Source: Streptomyces sp. NBC_01231 (GTDB taxonomy: Bacteria > Actinomycetota > Actinomycetes > Streptomycetales > Streptomycetaceae). From it: 64,000 nt of DNA. Of this stretch, positions 51,604 to 59,336 are shown in pieces (the first letter of the stretch is position 1; the number at the start of each line of letters is the position of its first letter). The notes beneath the pieces were generated by a model that was not told where the DNA came from, searched no databases, and saw only the letters and a program-made list of their open reading frames with translations. The stretch spans positions 3,968,001-4,032,000 of the forward strand of contig CP108521.1 in NCBI GenBank assembly GCA_035999765.1, read 5' to 3'. The position numbers were made by a program, and so were the translations under genes.

Positions 51604-53286
51604 TCAGCGCGCCTGCCCGGTGAGCAGCTCTTCCCGCCCGTGCTGCCGGTACTCGGCGACGAGCCCGTCCCTGGCCTCCTCGGTCAGTCGGCGGTACCCG
51701 TCCTCGCCCGGCGGCCGCCACCACAAGGGATCCGCGCAGACGAAGCCCTCCTTTCGCAGCGCCGCCCGGTGGATCTTGTTCGTCGCGGTCACCGGCATCC
51801 GCTCCACCACCCGCACGAACCGGGGCGCCATCTTCGTCCCCAGGTCCGGCTGGGCGAGCAGGAACCCGGCGAAGGCCCGGGGGTCGAAGTCCCCGGCGAC
51901 CGTCGCCATCACCTGGTCCCCGGTCACCGGGTCCGGCACCGCGTACACGGCGACGGCGGACGCGCCCTCGTACCGGGCGAGAATGTTCTCGATCATCGCG
52001 GCGGCCAGGTTCTCGCCGTCGACGCGCAGCCGGTCGTCGGCGCGGCCGGCGAAGTAGAGGAAACCGTCGGCGTCCCGGTAGAAGAGGTCGCCGGTCCAGT
52101 ACCCGCCGTCGTGCCGCCGCTCGGACTCCGCCGCCGGGTTGCGCCAGTAGCCCTCGAAGAGGCTGGGCCCCCGGTTGACCAGCTCACCGATGGCCTTCTC
52201 ACCGTTCAGCAGCCGTCCGGTGGGGTCGAGGACGGCCGACGGGCACTCCTCGTGCGTCTCCGGGTGGAGAACCACCAGACCGGGCGTCGCCGGACCGACC
52301 GCGCCGCGCGGTGTGCCGGGCCGCCACTGGATCGCCGCTCCGCCCTCCGAGGAGCCGTACCCCTCCACCAGCCGCACCCCGAACCGCCGTTCGAAGGCCG
52401 CCGCGTCCACCGCCCCCGCCTCCGTGCCGAAGCCGAGGCGCAGCGGGTTGTCCCGGTCGTCCGGCCGTTCCTCGGTGGCCAGGACATACTGCACCGCACG
52501 TCCCACATAGGTGAAGTACGTCGCCCGATACCGCCGTACGTCCGCCAGGAACCGGGACGCCGAGAACCGCCGCCGCAGCGCCACGCCCGCCCCGGCCGCG
52601 AGAGCGGGCGCCCAGTCGGCGATCACCGCGTTGCCGTGGAACATCGGCATGCACACGTAGTGCACGTCGTCCGGGCGTACGGCGAACTGGTCGGCCAGGG
52701 AACGGCCGGCGGCGGCCAGACGACCCTGGGAGCAGAGCGCGGCCTTGGGGGCGCCGGTGGAGCCCGAGGTGAAGTAGAGGAGGAGACGGTCGGCGGGGTC
52801 GGCGCGGGACGGGTCCGGCCGTGACCCCGCGTAGGGCGCGAGGAGGTCGTCGTACTCCTGCGAGTCCGTCACCAGCAGGCACACTCCCCCACGCTCGACC
52901 GCGCCCGCGCGGCCAGGCCCCCAGGGCAGCCCCAGGCCCGTCAGCAGGGGCAGGTGGGCGCGTTCGGTGATCAGGATCCGGCACTCGGTGTGCAGGATGT
53001 CGCGGGCCAGTTCGGGGCCCCGGCGGGTGGGGTTGATGCCGGCGACGGCCACGCGGGCGAGGGCGGCGGCGCTCAGCCACAGCGGGTACTCGGGGGTGTT
53101 GTCGAGCAGCACCCCGATGTGCGCCCCGGCCGGCAGCAGGTCGGCCAGCAGCGCGGCCCGGGCCGCCGCACCGGCCGCCACCTCGTGGTGCGTGAGCACC
53201 CGTTCCCCGCACCACAGGCCGGGACGGTGGTCGTCCCAGCGGTCGGCGACGAGATCCGCGATCGTGCCCAGGTCACTGGACTCCAT
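51604..53286 (-). CDS. AMP-binding acyl-CoA synthetase (FadD-like)
   Basis: 560 residues, ANL superfamily. P-loop YFTSGSTGAPKAALC (about 178-192), VEGYGSSEGGAAIQW (A5-type), GYWTGDLFYRDADGFLYFAGRADDRLRVDGEN (A7/A8) and a C-terminal Lys in ATNKIHRAALR. It activates a carboxylic acid as acyl-AMP and then thioester. C-terminus about 40 residues past the catalytic Lys. Monocistronic leftward; no link to the PKS cluster is visible. Confidence 0.87.
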   Translation of the reverse strand: MESSDLGTIADLVADRWDDHRPGLWCGERVLTHHEVAAGAAARAALLADLLPAGAHIGVLLDNTPEYPLWLSAAALARVAVAGINPTRRGPELARDILHTECRILITERAHLPLLTGLGLPWGPGRAGAVERGGVCLLVTDSQEYDDLLAPYAGSRPDPSRADPADRLLLYFTSGSTGAPKAALCSQGRLAAAGRSLADQFAVRPDDVHYVCMPMFHGNAVIADWAPALAAGAGVALRRRFSASRFLADVRRYRATYFTYVGRAVQYVLATEERPDDRDNPLRLGFGTEAGAVDAAAFERRFGVRLVEGYGSSEGGAAIQWRPGTPRGAVGPATPGLVVLHPETHEECPSAVLDPTGRLLNGEKAIGELVNRGPSLFEGYWRNPAAESERRHDGGYWTGDLFYRDADGFLYFAGRADDRLRVDGENLAAAMIENILARYEGASAVAVYAVPDPVTGDQVMATVAGDFDPRAFAGFLLAQPDLGTKMAPRFVRVVERMPVTATNKIHRAALRKEGFVCADPLWWRPPGEDGYRRLTEEARDGLVAEYRQHGREELLTGQAR

Positions 53287-53325
53287 GGGGGCGCACGGTA
53301 GTTGACGTACCGTCAGATGTGGAGG

Positions 53326-53787
53326 CTAGGGCGTGAATCCGTCCGCGGCGTCGAACATCGTGTGGGCCACGACCATGAAGCCCAGGCAGATCGCGATCAC
53401 CACCCCGAAGACGGCCAGCAGGCAGCCCGTCCCCGCCGCCAGCTTCCCGGGCGCGGGCGCCTTGGCCGTGGCCCGCTCCGGACGGTCCGCCACATAGTGC
53501 ACCGTGACGATGTCGCCCTCAACGGTCGTCCCCGGTCCGCCCGTCTCGTCGAACCGGACCGCGCGGCCCTCTCGCGTGGCGAACTCGTAGACGTGGTGCA
53601 GCGTGGTGCGTACGGACGTCTCGCCGCCACCGCTGGTCGTCGTGTACGTCCGCAGACAGCGCGCCTCGGCCGTCAGACCGCTGTTCCAGGCGCTCCTGAT
53701 GTCCCGGGCGCGGCGGATCACCGTGTACGCGGCGAAGGACACGATCCCGATCATGAGCAGCGGCACGACGTAGAAGAAGGCCTCCAT
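53326..53787 (-). CDS. DUF3592-type membrane protein
   Basis: 153 residues with two membrane segments (about 5-25 and 118-142) flanking an extracytoplasmic-like beta domain (ETSVRTTLHHVYEFATREGRAVRFDETGGPGTTVEGDIVTVHYVADRPERA), the DUF3592 layout. Function unknown. Confidence 0.75.
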   Translation of the reverse strand: MEAFFYVVPLLMIGIVSFAAYTVIRRARDIRSAWNSGLTAEARCLRTYTTTSGGGETSVRTTLHHVYEFATREGRAVRFDETGGPGTTVEGDIVTVHYVADRPERATAKAPAPGKLAAGTGCLLAVFGVVIAICLGFMVVAHTMFDAADGFTP

Positions 53788-53846
53788 GATGTCCCCCGAT
53801 CTCCGTGCGCCGTCACGTTCGGCGACGTACGGGGAACGTACCCACA

Positions 53847-53900
53847 GGGGATGCCGGACCGCCTCAAGTAAGGCTCAGAGTTCCGGCAGCCGGCATCCCC
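53847..53900 (-). terminator. Possible terminator after the LPMO gene
   Basis: 11-bp inverted repeat (53847-53857 with 53890-53900) with a 32-nt loop, 8 nt past the LPMO stop. Confidence 0.45.
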
Positions 53901-53907
53901 GTGCGGG

Positions 53908-54513
53908 TCAGAACGTGACGTCGGAGCAGGCGTAGAACGCGTTCGTCGTGTCCGCGACGGTCCAGACCGCGACGACGACGTGGTGGCCGCTCAGCCCGGA
54001 CGGCAGTGTGCCGCTGTGGGAGAGCGTGGACGGGGGTCGCTGGCCGCCGTAGGGGACGGTCAGGAACGGGGTGAGGTCGAGGTCGGAACGAGCCAGGTTG
54101 TGGTTCTGGTTCCAGCCCGGCTTGGTGACGTAGTACCTGAAGTCGGTCGTGGCGTGCATGGCCGTGAACTGCCAGCGGAACGTGTACCGCTGACCGCCCG
54201 TCACCCTGGTGGTGGGCCAGGCGCCGCCCGACGGGGCCTTCGGGCTGTCGAGCTGCGCGAAGCGGGTGTTGCCCGCGGAGCAGATCCGGCCGTCGGCCGG
54301 TCCGGCGCCGGGGAAGCCCTTGAGGCCCTCGACGCTCTGCGGCTCCCACTGGATGTCGCCGCAGTTGGTCACCGAGCCGTTCTGGCAGAGCTTCTGACGG
54401 CTGACGGGGAGGTCGGTGTAGCCGTGGCCGCTCGCACCCGGGGACGAGAGCACCAGGGCTCCGGTCGTCGCGAGGCCGAGCGCGGCGGCGTACCACTTGG
54501 TCTTTTTGCGCAT
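53908..54513 (-). CDS. lpmP: AA10 lytic polysaccharide monooxygenase
   Basis: 201 residues. Signal peptide about 1-29 ending in GASG, so the mature protein begins with His30 (HGYTDLPVSR); with the second His in FTAMHATTDF it forms the copper histidine brace. Four Cys (CQNG, NCGD, CSAGN, YACSD) can form two disulfides. No extra carbohydrate-binding domain. Its place two to three genes before cslA-glxA matches LpmP of Streptomyces, which works with the tip glucan; a general chitin role is also possible given the DasR-type operator upstream. Symbol is an inference. Confidence 0.88.
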   Translation of the reverse strand: MRKKTKWYAAALGLATTGALVLSSPGASGHGYTDLPVSRQKLCQNGSVTNCGDIQWEPQSVEGLKGFPGAGPADGRICSAGNTRFAQLDSPKAPSGGAWPTTRVTGGQRYTFRWQFTAMHATTDFRYYVTKPGWNQNHNLARSDLDLTPFLTVPYGGQRPPSTLSHSGTLPSGLSGHHVVVAVWTVADTTNAFYACSDVTF

Positions 54514-54561
54514 GCTGCCGCTCCTGGAGAACGTGGGGGAGGTTCAGTGAGCTGTGCAGGT

Positions 54562-54573
54562 AGGTCTAGACCA
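54562..54573 (-). promoter_or_regulatory. DasR-type operator (dre) before the LPMO gene
   Basis: Palindrome GGTCTAGACC (54563-54572) flanked by A and A, close to the dre consensus around TGGTCTAGACCA, about 50 nt before the LPMO ATG at 54513. DasR is the GlcNAc-responsive GntR repressor of Streptomyces. Confidence 0.65.
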
Positions 54574-54673
54574 AGTCTCAGATTATTGCGGTTACTTGAA
54601 CATGTCCATACCAATCGCGAGGCGGCACGGAGTCGGCACGGGAGGGCGGACCGGCGGGGCCGATCGGCGGGCC

Positions 54674-55789
54674 TCAGCCGACGCCCCCCGCCTCCCCACG
54701 ACCCACGCAGAACGCCACCGTCAGATCCTTGACCAGCGCCTTGCGTTCGCAGTCGTCCAGCTCCACCAGCCCCCGCATGGTCAGCCGGGTCACCGTGTCC
54801 TCCACCGAGTCGACCACCGACGTGAGCACGGTCGCCCGGTGCTGGGCGTCCAGTGCGGCGATCCGGCGACGGTGCATCGCGGCGGCGACCTCGGGGGCGT
54901 ACTCCACCCGCGACGGCCGCACCGAGAACACCTCGATCCCGACCGGTGCCGTGTCCCCCGCCACCAGCCGGGTCAGCGCCTCCCCGGCCGCGTCGACGGA
55001 ACCCCGGCCGGAGCCGGGCGTCCCCACCGGGACCCGGGTCAGCGCCGCCTCCACGCACGCGCGCAGATACGTCTCGTGGTCCTCGACGCCCAGCGTGGCC
55101 CGCGCGGTGTCCCGCACCCGCCACACCACCAGCACCGCCACCCGCAGCGCGACCCCGCTCGCGTCGGCCGCGGGCATCTCCTCGCTGCGCCAGTGCCGCA
55201 GCCGTACATCCACCCGGCGACGCAGCAGCAGCGGGTTGACCCACATCAGGCCGGTGCGCCGGACCGTACCCCGGTAGCGGCCGAACAGGCCGAGCACCCA
55301 GGCCCGCCCGGTCCGGCCCCGGGCCAGCCCGCCGAAGCCGAACAGCCCGAGCGCGCCCGCCCCCGCGTACGCCGCCCACTGCGCGGGGCCGAGCCCCGCA
55401 CCCGGGTACAACGGCAGCCCGAGCGCCCGCTCCACGAGCTGCGGCAGCGCGCCCGCCCACCAGGTGGTGGCCAGGCCACAGGCCAGGCCACAGACTCCCC
55501 CGACCACCCCGGCCGCCCCCGGCAGCACCCGCGCGGGCCGCTCCACCAGCGCGGGGTCGACCTGGGGGGCGTGGCGCGCCTGCGCGGGAGCCGGCCGCCG
55601 CAGCCGCGGCTGCTCCCCCGTCCCCTCCCGGCGCCCCACGACGGAGGGCCGCAGCGGCACCGGCACCGGTTCGGGTTCGTCACGGAACAGCAGGTGGACG
55701 GGGATCTCGGTGGTCGCCTCGTTCTGGATGAGCCGGACGGGCCGGGTCGGCCCCTCGGACTCGGGCGTGTGTGAAGTGGTCGTACTCAT
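54674..55789 (-). CDS. SPFH/band-7 domain membrane protein
   Basis: 371 residues. Polar N-terminal 80 residues, two hydrophobic segments about 90-165 (GAAGVVGGVCGLACGLATTWW; AQWAAYAGAGALGLFGFGGLA), then an SPFH domain (RYRGTVRRTGLMWVNPLLLRRRVDVRLRHWRSEEMPAADASGVALRVAVLVVWRVRDTARA) and a helical C-terminal part. ATG at 55789 with GGAGG 5 nt before it. Conserved neighbour of the cslA locus; may organise membrane domains at the tip. Function not known. Confidence 0.8.
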   Translation of the reverse strand: MSTTTSHTPESEGPTRPVRLIQNEATTEIPVHLLFRDEPEPVPVPLRPSVVGRREGTGEQPRLRRPAPAQARHAPQVDPALVERPARVLPGAAGVVGGVCGLACGLATTWWAGALPQLVERALGLPLYPGAGLGPAQWAAYAGAGALGLFGFGGLARGRTGRAWVLGLFGRYRGTVRRTGLMWVNPLLLRRRVDVRLRHWRSEEMPAADASGVALRVAVLVVWRVRDTARATLGVEDHETYLRACVEAALTRVPVGTPGSGRGSVDAAGEALTRLVAGDTAPVGIEVFSVRPSRVEYAPEVAAAMHRRRIAALDAQHRATVLTSVVDSVEDTVTRLTMRGLVELDDCERKALVKDLTVAFCVGRGEAGGVG

Positions 55790-55858
55790 GCGTGCCTCCA
55801 GCCTCCGCGCCAGATACGCCATGACAGTGCGTGGGTCGCCCCCTGCCGGTGCGTGGGC

Positions 55859-56275
55859 CTACGAGAAGAGCCGCCGCCAGGTCTCCGGCCCCGGGTAGCC
55901 GTCCGCCGCGCCGCCCCGCCATCCCTGGGCGCGCTGAAAGGCCTCGACGCCGCGCCGGTCCGCCTCGCCCCAGCGGGGTCCCGGCCCGGACGGGTAGAAC
56001 CTGCCGAATCCTTCCTTCGTCAGCTGTCGGCCCAGCTGGGTGACGTACTCGTTGTCCGCGCCCGGCCGGAACATCGCCCGCCCCGGGTAACCGGGCACAC
56101 CGTGCGAGGCGGGCGCGGCGGGCTCGGCGGGCCCGGAGGTGTCCGGCGTCACGGCCCGGTGGGCGGCCGGGTGTCGGGCGACCGTGGACTGGGGCAGCAC
56201 GCGTCGCCAGTGAACGCATCCGGGGCAGTCGCAGTCGCTCGCGGGATCGAGTTCCTCGAAGACCGGAGCCGCCAT
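55859..56275 (-). CDS. Peptidoglycan-binding-domain protein
   Basis: 138 residues. C-terminal 70 residues match PG_binding_1: YVTQLGRQLTKEGFGRFYPSGPGPRWGEADRRGVEAFQRAQGWRGGAADGYPGPETWRRLF. N-terminal part has CDCPGC, a possible metal-binding or disulfide cluster. No signal peptide visible. ATG at 56275 preferred; the frame is open upstream without support. 69 nt before the SPFH gene. Confidence 0.8.
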   Translation of the reverse strand: MAAPVFEELDPASDCDCPGCVHWRRVLPQSTVARHPAAHRAVTPDTSGPAEPAAPASHGVPGYPGRAMFRPGADNEYVTQLGRQLTKEGFGRFYPSGPGPRWGEADRRGVEAFQRAQGWRGGAADGYPGPETWRRLFS

Positions 56276-56475
56276 GCGATTCCCCTCACACCTCGGGTGG
56301 AAATGTCCGCGCCTGTACACGTTCGTCAGTTTCTCAACTGTCGTCCCGACGCGCATGTTGACGGTCCGAATGATGTACGCGACCCGCCACCGAACGCCGG
56401 ACGAGCGGTCCGGGGCCGGCGATACGGCGGTCCGGAGCACCTCATCGCATCCGGTAAAGTTGTGCAGGTCAGCGG

Positions 56476-56549
56476 GCGCCGCTAGCTCAGTTGGTTAGAG
56501 CAGCTGACTCTTAATCAGCGGGTCCGGGGTTCGAGTCCCTGGCGGCGCA
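56476..56549 (+). tRNA. tRNA-Lys (CTT), copy 3
   Basis: Identical to the genes at 37269 and 51179. The shared downstream block stops after the first hairpin here. Confidence 0.95.
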
Positions 56550-56555
56550 CGATGT

Positions 56556-56608
56556 CGATGGCGAGGCGTGTTCGCGGAAACCGCGAACCGGCCTCGCCAT
56601 CGTCGTTT
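56556..56608 (+). terminator. Terminator after tRNA-Lys copy 3
   Basis: 12-bp stem (56556-56567 with 56591-56602) with inner 7-bp stem; tail shorter in T than in the other two copies. Confidence 0.8.
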
Positions 56609-56639
56609 CCTGACCCCATTGAACTGAACCGGTCCTGAC

Positions 56640-56999
56640 CTCATTGAACCGAGCAGGCTCGGCGACCGTACGGAACGGGAGGCCGCCGAGGGAGCCGGTC
56701 TCGCCGAGACCGACCGCGCGTTTCACGCCACCCTCCACCGAGCGCTGGGCATCGTACTGCTGGGCGAGGTGCTGGAGGCGTTCCGGGACCCCTTACACCA
56801 CGTACGCATGGTCCTCGTGGATGTTCGGCAGGATCCGCAGGTCACCTGCCGGCCGACCGGGACAATCCTGGAGGCGGCGAGGTCGGGCGACGCGATCAGG
56901 GCGGAGGGTGTCACAGGGAAGCGCTTCGGCGGCATCCGTACCTGCCTGTCCACAACGGCTCCACAAGGTCCCCACACGGACCACAATGAACGCGTATGA
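56640..56999 (+). pseudogene. GntR-family regulator remnant (FCD domain C-terminal part)
   Basis: The frame through 56658 reads GLAETDRAFHATLHRALGIV, LLGEVLEAFRDPLHHVRMVLVDVRQDP, TGTILEAARSGDAIRAEGV: the second half of an FCD effector domain (D-x-x-F-H pattern, then H-R/V-I-L-E-A-x-x-x-G-D-A). The DNA-binding half and a start codon with ribosome-binding site are absent, and the usual metal-ligand His residues are partly lost (R-P-T where Q-H-R is expected). It lies directly behind a tRNA gene, a common site of integration and decay. Confidence 0.6.
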
Positions 57000-57311
57000 C
57001 CGGTAAACACCGCGTTTCGCATCTTGCGATCATGATGAACACCGTAGAACCCTGGTTTTCAAGATGCTGCGGATTCGCGGCAGTTGGGGGGCAAAGAGCC
57101 GGTTGCCGGTGCTGCGGGGAGAGGGGGCCCCGTTCATGGACCGATGCCGAGGGGGGCATCATGCAACCGGAAGGTCGCAGTTCCGTGTCCTAGATGTGGA
57201 CGATGTGGTGACTGTGGCCCACCGCTGATACGACTGTGAAGGTCTAGGGGGACTGAAGCAGCCGTAAAGATACGACTGACACGTGATAACACGCGTGTGG
57301 GGGGATGACTC

Positions 57312-59336
57312 ATGACGTCGACGCCGACGGGCGCCCGGCAGAACTACGACCCGTCCCAGACCACCCAGCTCAGGGTGCCGTCACACCGGACCGGCGCGTT
57401 TCGCCGGATAAAGAAGACGCTGCCGAAGTACGACTACGAGCACTACAGCCGGCTGGCAGGTCCCCTCACCCAGCCCGACCCGACCAAGCCGTACAGAGTG
57501 CAGTACCGCTCCTTGATCTCGCAGGAACCGCACCGCATCCGGGTCGCGCTGATGCTCGCCGCCGCGCCGCTGCTCTCGCTGGTGCTGCTGGCCTGGCTGT
57601 TGCAGCCCGAGCACTGGACCGAGCGCGACTACCCGGCCTTCTCCTGGCTGCCGGCGCTCGACATCGTGATGCTCGTCGCGATCGGCCTGATCGAGTTCTT
57701 CCGCTGCATGAACGTGCTGTCGAACGCGCACGCCACCCTGGTCGCCCGCGACCCGGTCCCGGTGGTGCCCGAGACCGGCACCAGAGTCGCCTTCCTCACC
57801 TCCTTCGTGCCCGGCAAGGAGCCGCTGGAGATGGTGACGAAGACCCTGGAAGCCGCGGTGCGGATCCGGCACCGCGGCCTCATGCATGTCTGGCTCCTGG
57901 ACGAGGGCGACGATCCCGCGGTCAAGGCCGTGTGCGAGCGCCTGGGCGTGCACCACTTCTCCCGCAAGGGCGTCGCCCGGTGGAACCAGGCCAGCGGCCC
58001 GCACCGCGCCAAGACCAAGCACGGCAACTACAACGCCTGGCTGGACGCGCACGGCGACGAGTACGACTTCTTCGCCTCGGTCGACACCGACCACGTGCCG
58101 CTGCCCAACTACCTGGAACGGATGCTCGGTTTCTTCCGCGACCCGAACATCGGCTTCGTCATCGGCCCGCAGGTCTACGGCAACTACGACAACTTCATCA
58201 CCAAGGCCGCCGAGTCGCAGCAGTTCCTCTTCCACGCGCTGATCCAGCGCGCCGGGAACCGCTACGGCTCGCCGATGTTCGTGGGCACCTCCAACGCCGT
58301 GCGCATCAAGGCGCTGAAGCAGATCGGTGGTCTGTACGACTCGATCACCGAGGACATGGCCACCGGTTTCGAGATCCACCGGCACAAGAACCCCGCGACG
58401 GGCAAGAAGTGGCGCTCGGTCTACACCCCTGACGTGCTCGCGGTCGGCGAGGGCCCCAGCGCCTGGACGGACTTCTTCACCCAGCAGATGCGCTGGTCCC
58501 GCGGTACGTACGAGACGATCCTCAAGCAGTACTGGAAGGGCTGGTACTCGCTGCCGCCGAGCAAGCTCTTCAACTACACGATGATGATCATCTTCTACCC
58601 GATGTCCGCCCTCAACTGGATCCTCGCGGCGATGAGTTGCGCGCTGTTCCTGGGTCTGGGCGCCTCGGGTGTGAACATCGACCCGACCGTGTGGCTGATG
58701 CTCTACGGCAACGCCTCCGCGCTGCAGATCGGCCTGTACATCTGGAACCGCCGGCACAACGTCTCCCCGCACGAGCCGGAGGGATCCGGCGGTGTGGCCG
58801 GCATGGCCATGTCCGCACTGTCCGCGCCGCTCTACGCGAAGGCGCTGGTCGACTCCGTCCTGCGCCGCAAGAGCAAGTTCGTGGTCACGCCCAAGGGCGA
58901 TTCGGCGAGCCCCGACAGGTGGTTCGCGACCTTCCGGTACCACTGGTACTTCATCCTGATCTTCGGCGCGTCCATCACCGCCGGTTTCGTCTTCGGGCAC
59001 TCGCACCCCGCGATGATCATCTGGGCGAGCTTCGCCACGCTGGTCACCGCGACGCCGATCTTCGCCTGGCGCCACCAGTTGCGGCAGGCGAAGAAGAAGC
59101 CCGCCGTGCCCGAACAGGAGCCGCAGGACGCGGTTCCCGTCGCCCAGCCCGCGGCTCCCGCGGGCGCCTACGAGTCACAGTCGCTGCCCACGCAGCGGAC
59201 TGGGGCCCAGCACGCACCGAACGCACCGCATGTCCCGCATGCCCCGCAGCAGAAGCCGAGTTGGGCCGCCTCGAACGGCACGGGCGACCAGACCATGCAG
59301 ATCGCCCTTGGTGGACTTGGGGGACGTAAGGAATGA
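57312..59336 (+). CDS. cslA: Cellulose-synthase-like glycosyltransferase CslA
   Basis: 674 residues, GT2 family. Two membrane helices about 78-95 and 112-135, the catalytic domain (LLDEGDD, ASVDTDHVPLP, SITEDMATG and QQMRW, i.e. D, DxD, TED and QxxRW), then four to five membrane helices (about 415-590) and a disordered C-terminal tail rich in Pro/Gln/Ala. It polymerises a beta-glucan-like chain exported at growing hyphal tips. ATG at 57312 after GGGGGG. Overlaps glxA by 4 nt, the known partner. High confidence in family and locus. Confidence 0.93.
   Translation: MTSTPTGARQNYDPSQTTQLRVPSHRTGAFRRIKKTLPKYDYEHYSRLAGPLTQPDPTKPYRVQYRSLISQEPHRIRVALMLAAAPLLSLVLLAWLLQPEHWTERDYPAFSWLPALDIVMLVAIGLIEFFRCMNVLSNAHATLVARDPVPVVPETGTRVAFLTSFVPGKEPLEMVTKTLEAAVRIRHRGLMHVWLLDEGDDPAVKAVCERLGVHHFSRKGVARWNQASGPHRAKTKHGNYNAWLDAHGDEYDFFASVDTDHVPLPNYLERMLGFFRDPNIGFVIGPQVYGNYDNFITKAAESQQFLFHALIQRAGNRYGSPMFVGTSNAVRIKALKQIGGLYDSITEDMATGFEIHRHKNPATGKKWRSVYTPDVLAVGEGPSAWTDFFTQQMRWSRGTYETILKQYWKGWYSLPPSKLFNYTMMIIFYPMSALNWILAAMSCALFLGLGASGVNIDPTVWLMLYGNASALQIGLYIWNRRHNVSPHEPEGSGGVAGMAMSALSAPLYAKALVDSVLRRKSKFVVTPKGDSASPDRWFATFRYHWYFILIFGASITAGFVFGHSHPAMIIWASFATLVTATPIFAWRHQLRQAKKKPAVPEQEPQDAVPVAQPAAPAGAYESQSLPTQRTGAQHAPNAPHVPHAPQQKPSWAASNGTGDQTMQIALGGLGGRKE

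Larger units (their letters stand above)
56550..57311. other. Region between tRNA-Lys copy 3 and cslA
   Basis: 762 bases without an intact gene: a terminator (56556-56608), a GntR-type pseudogene (56640-56999), then about 310 bases of leader and promoter for cslA in which I see no further element. Confidence 0.6.
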
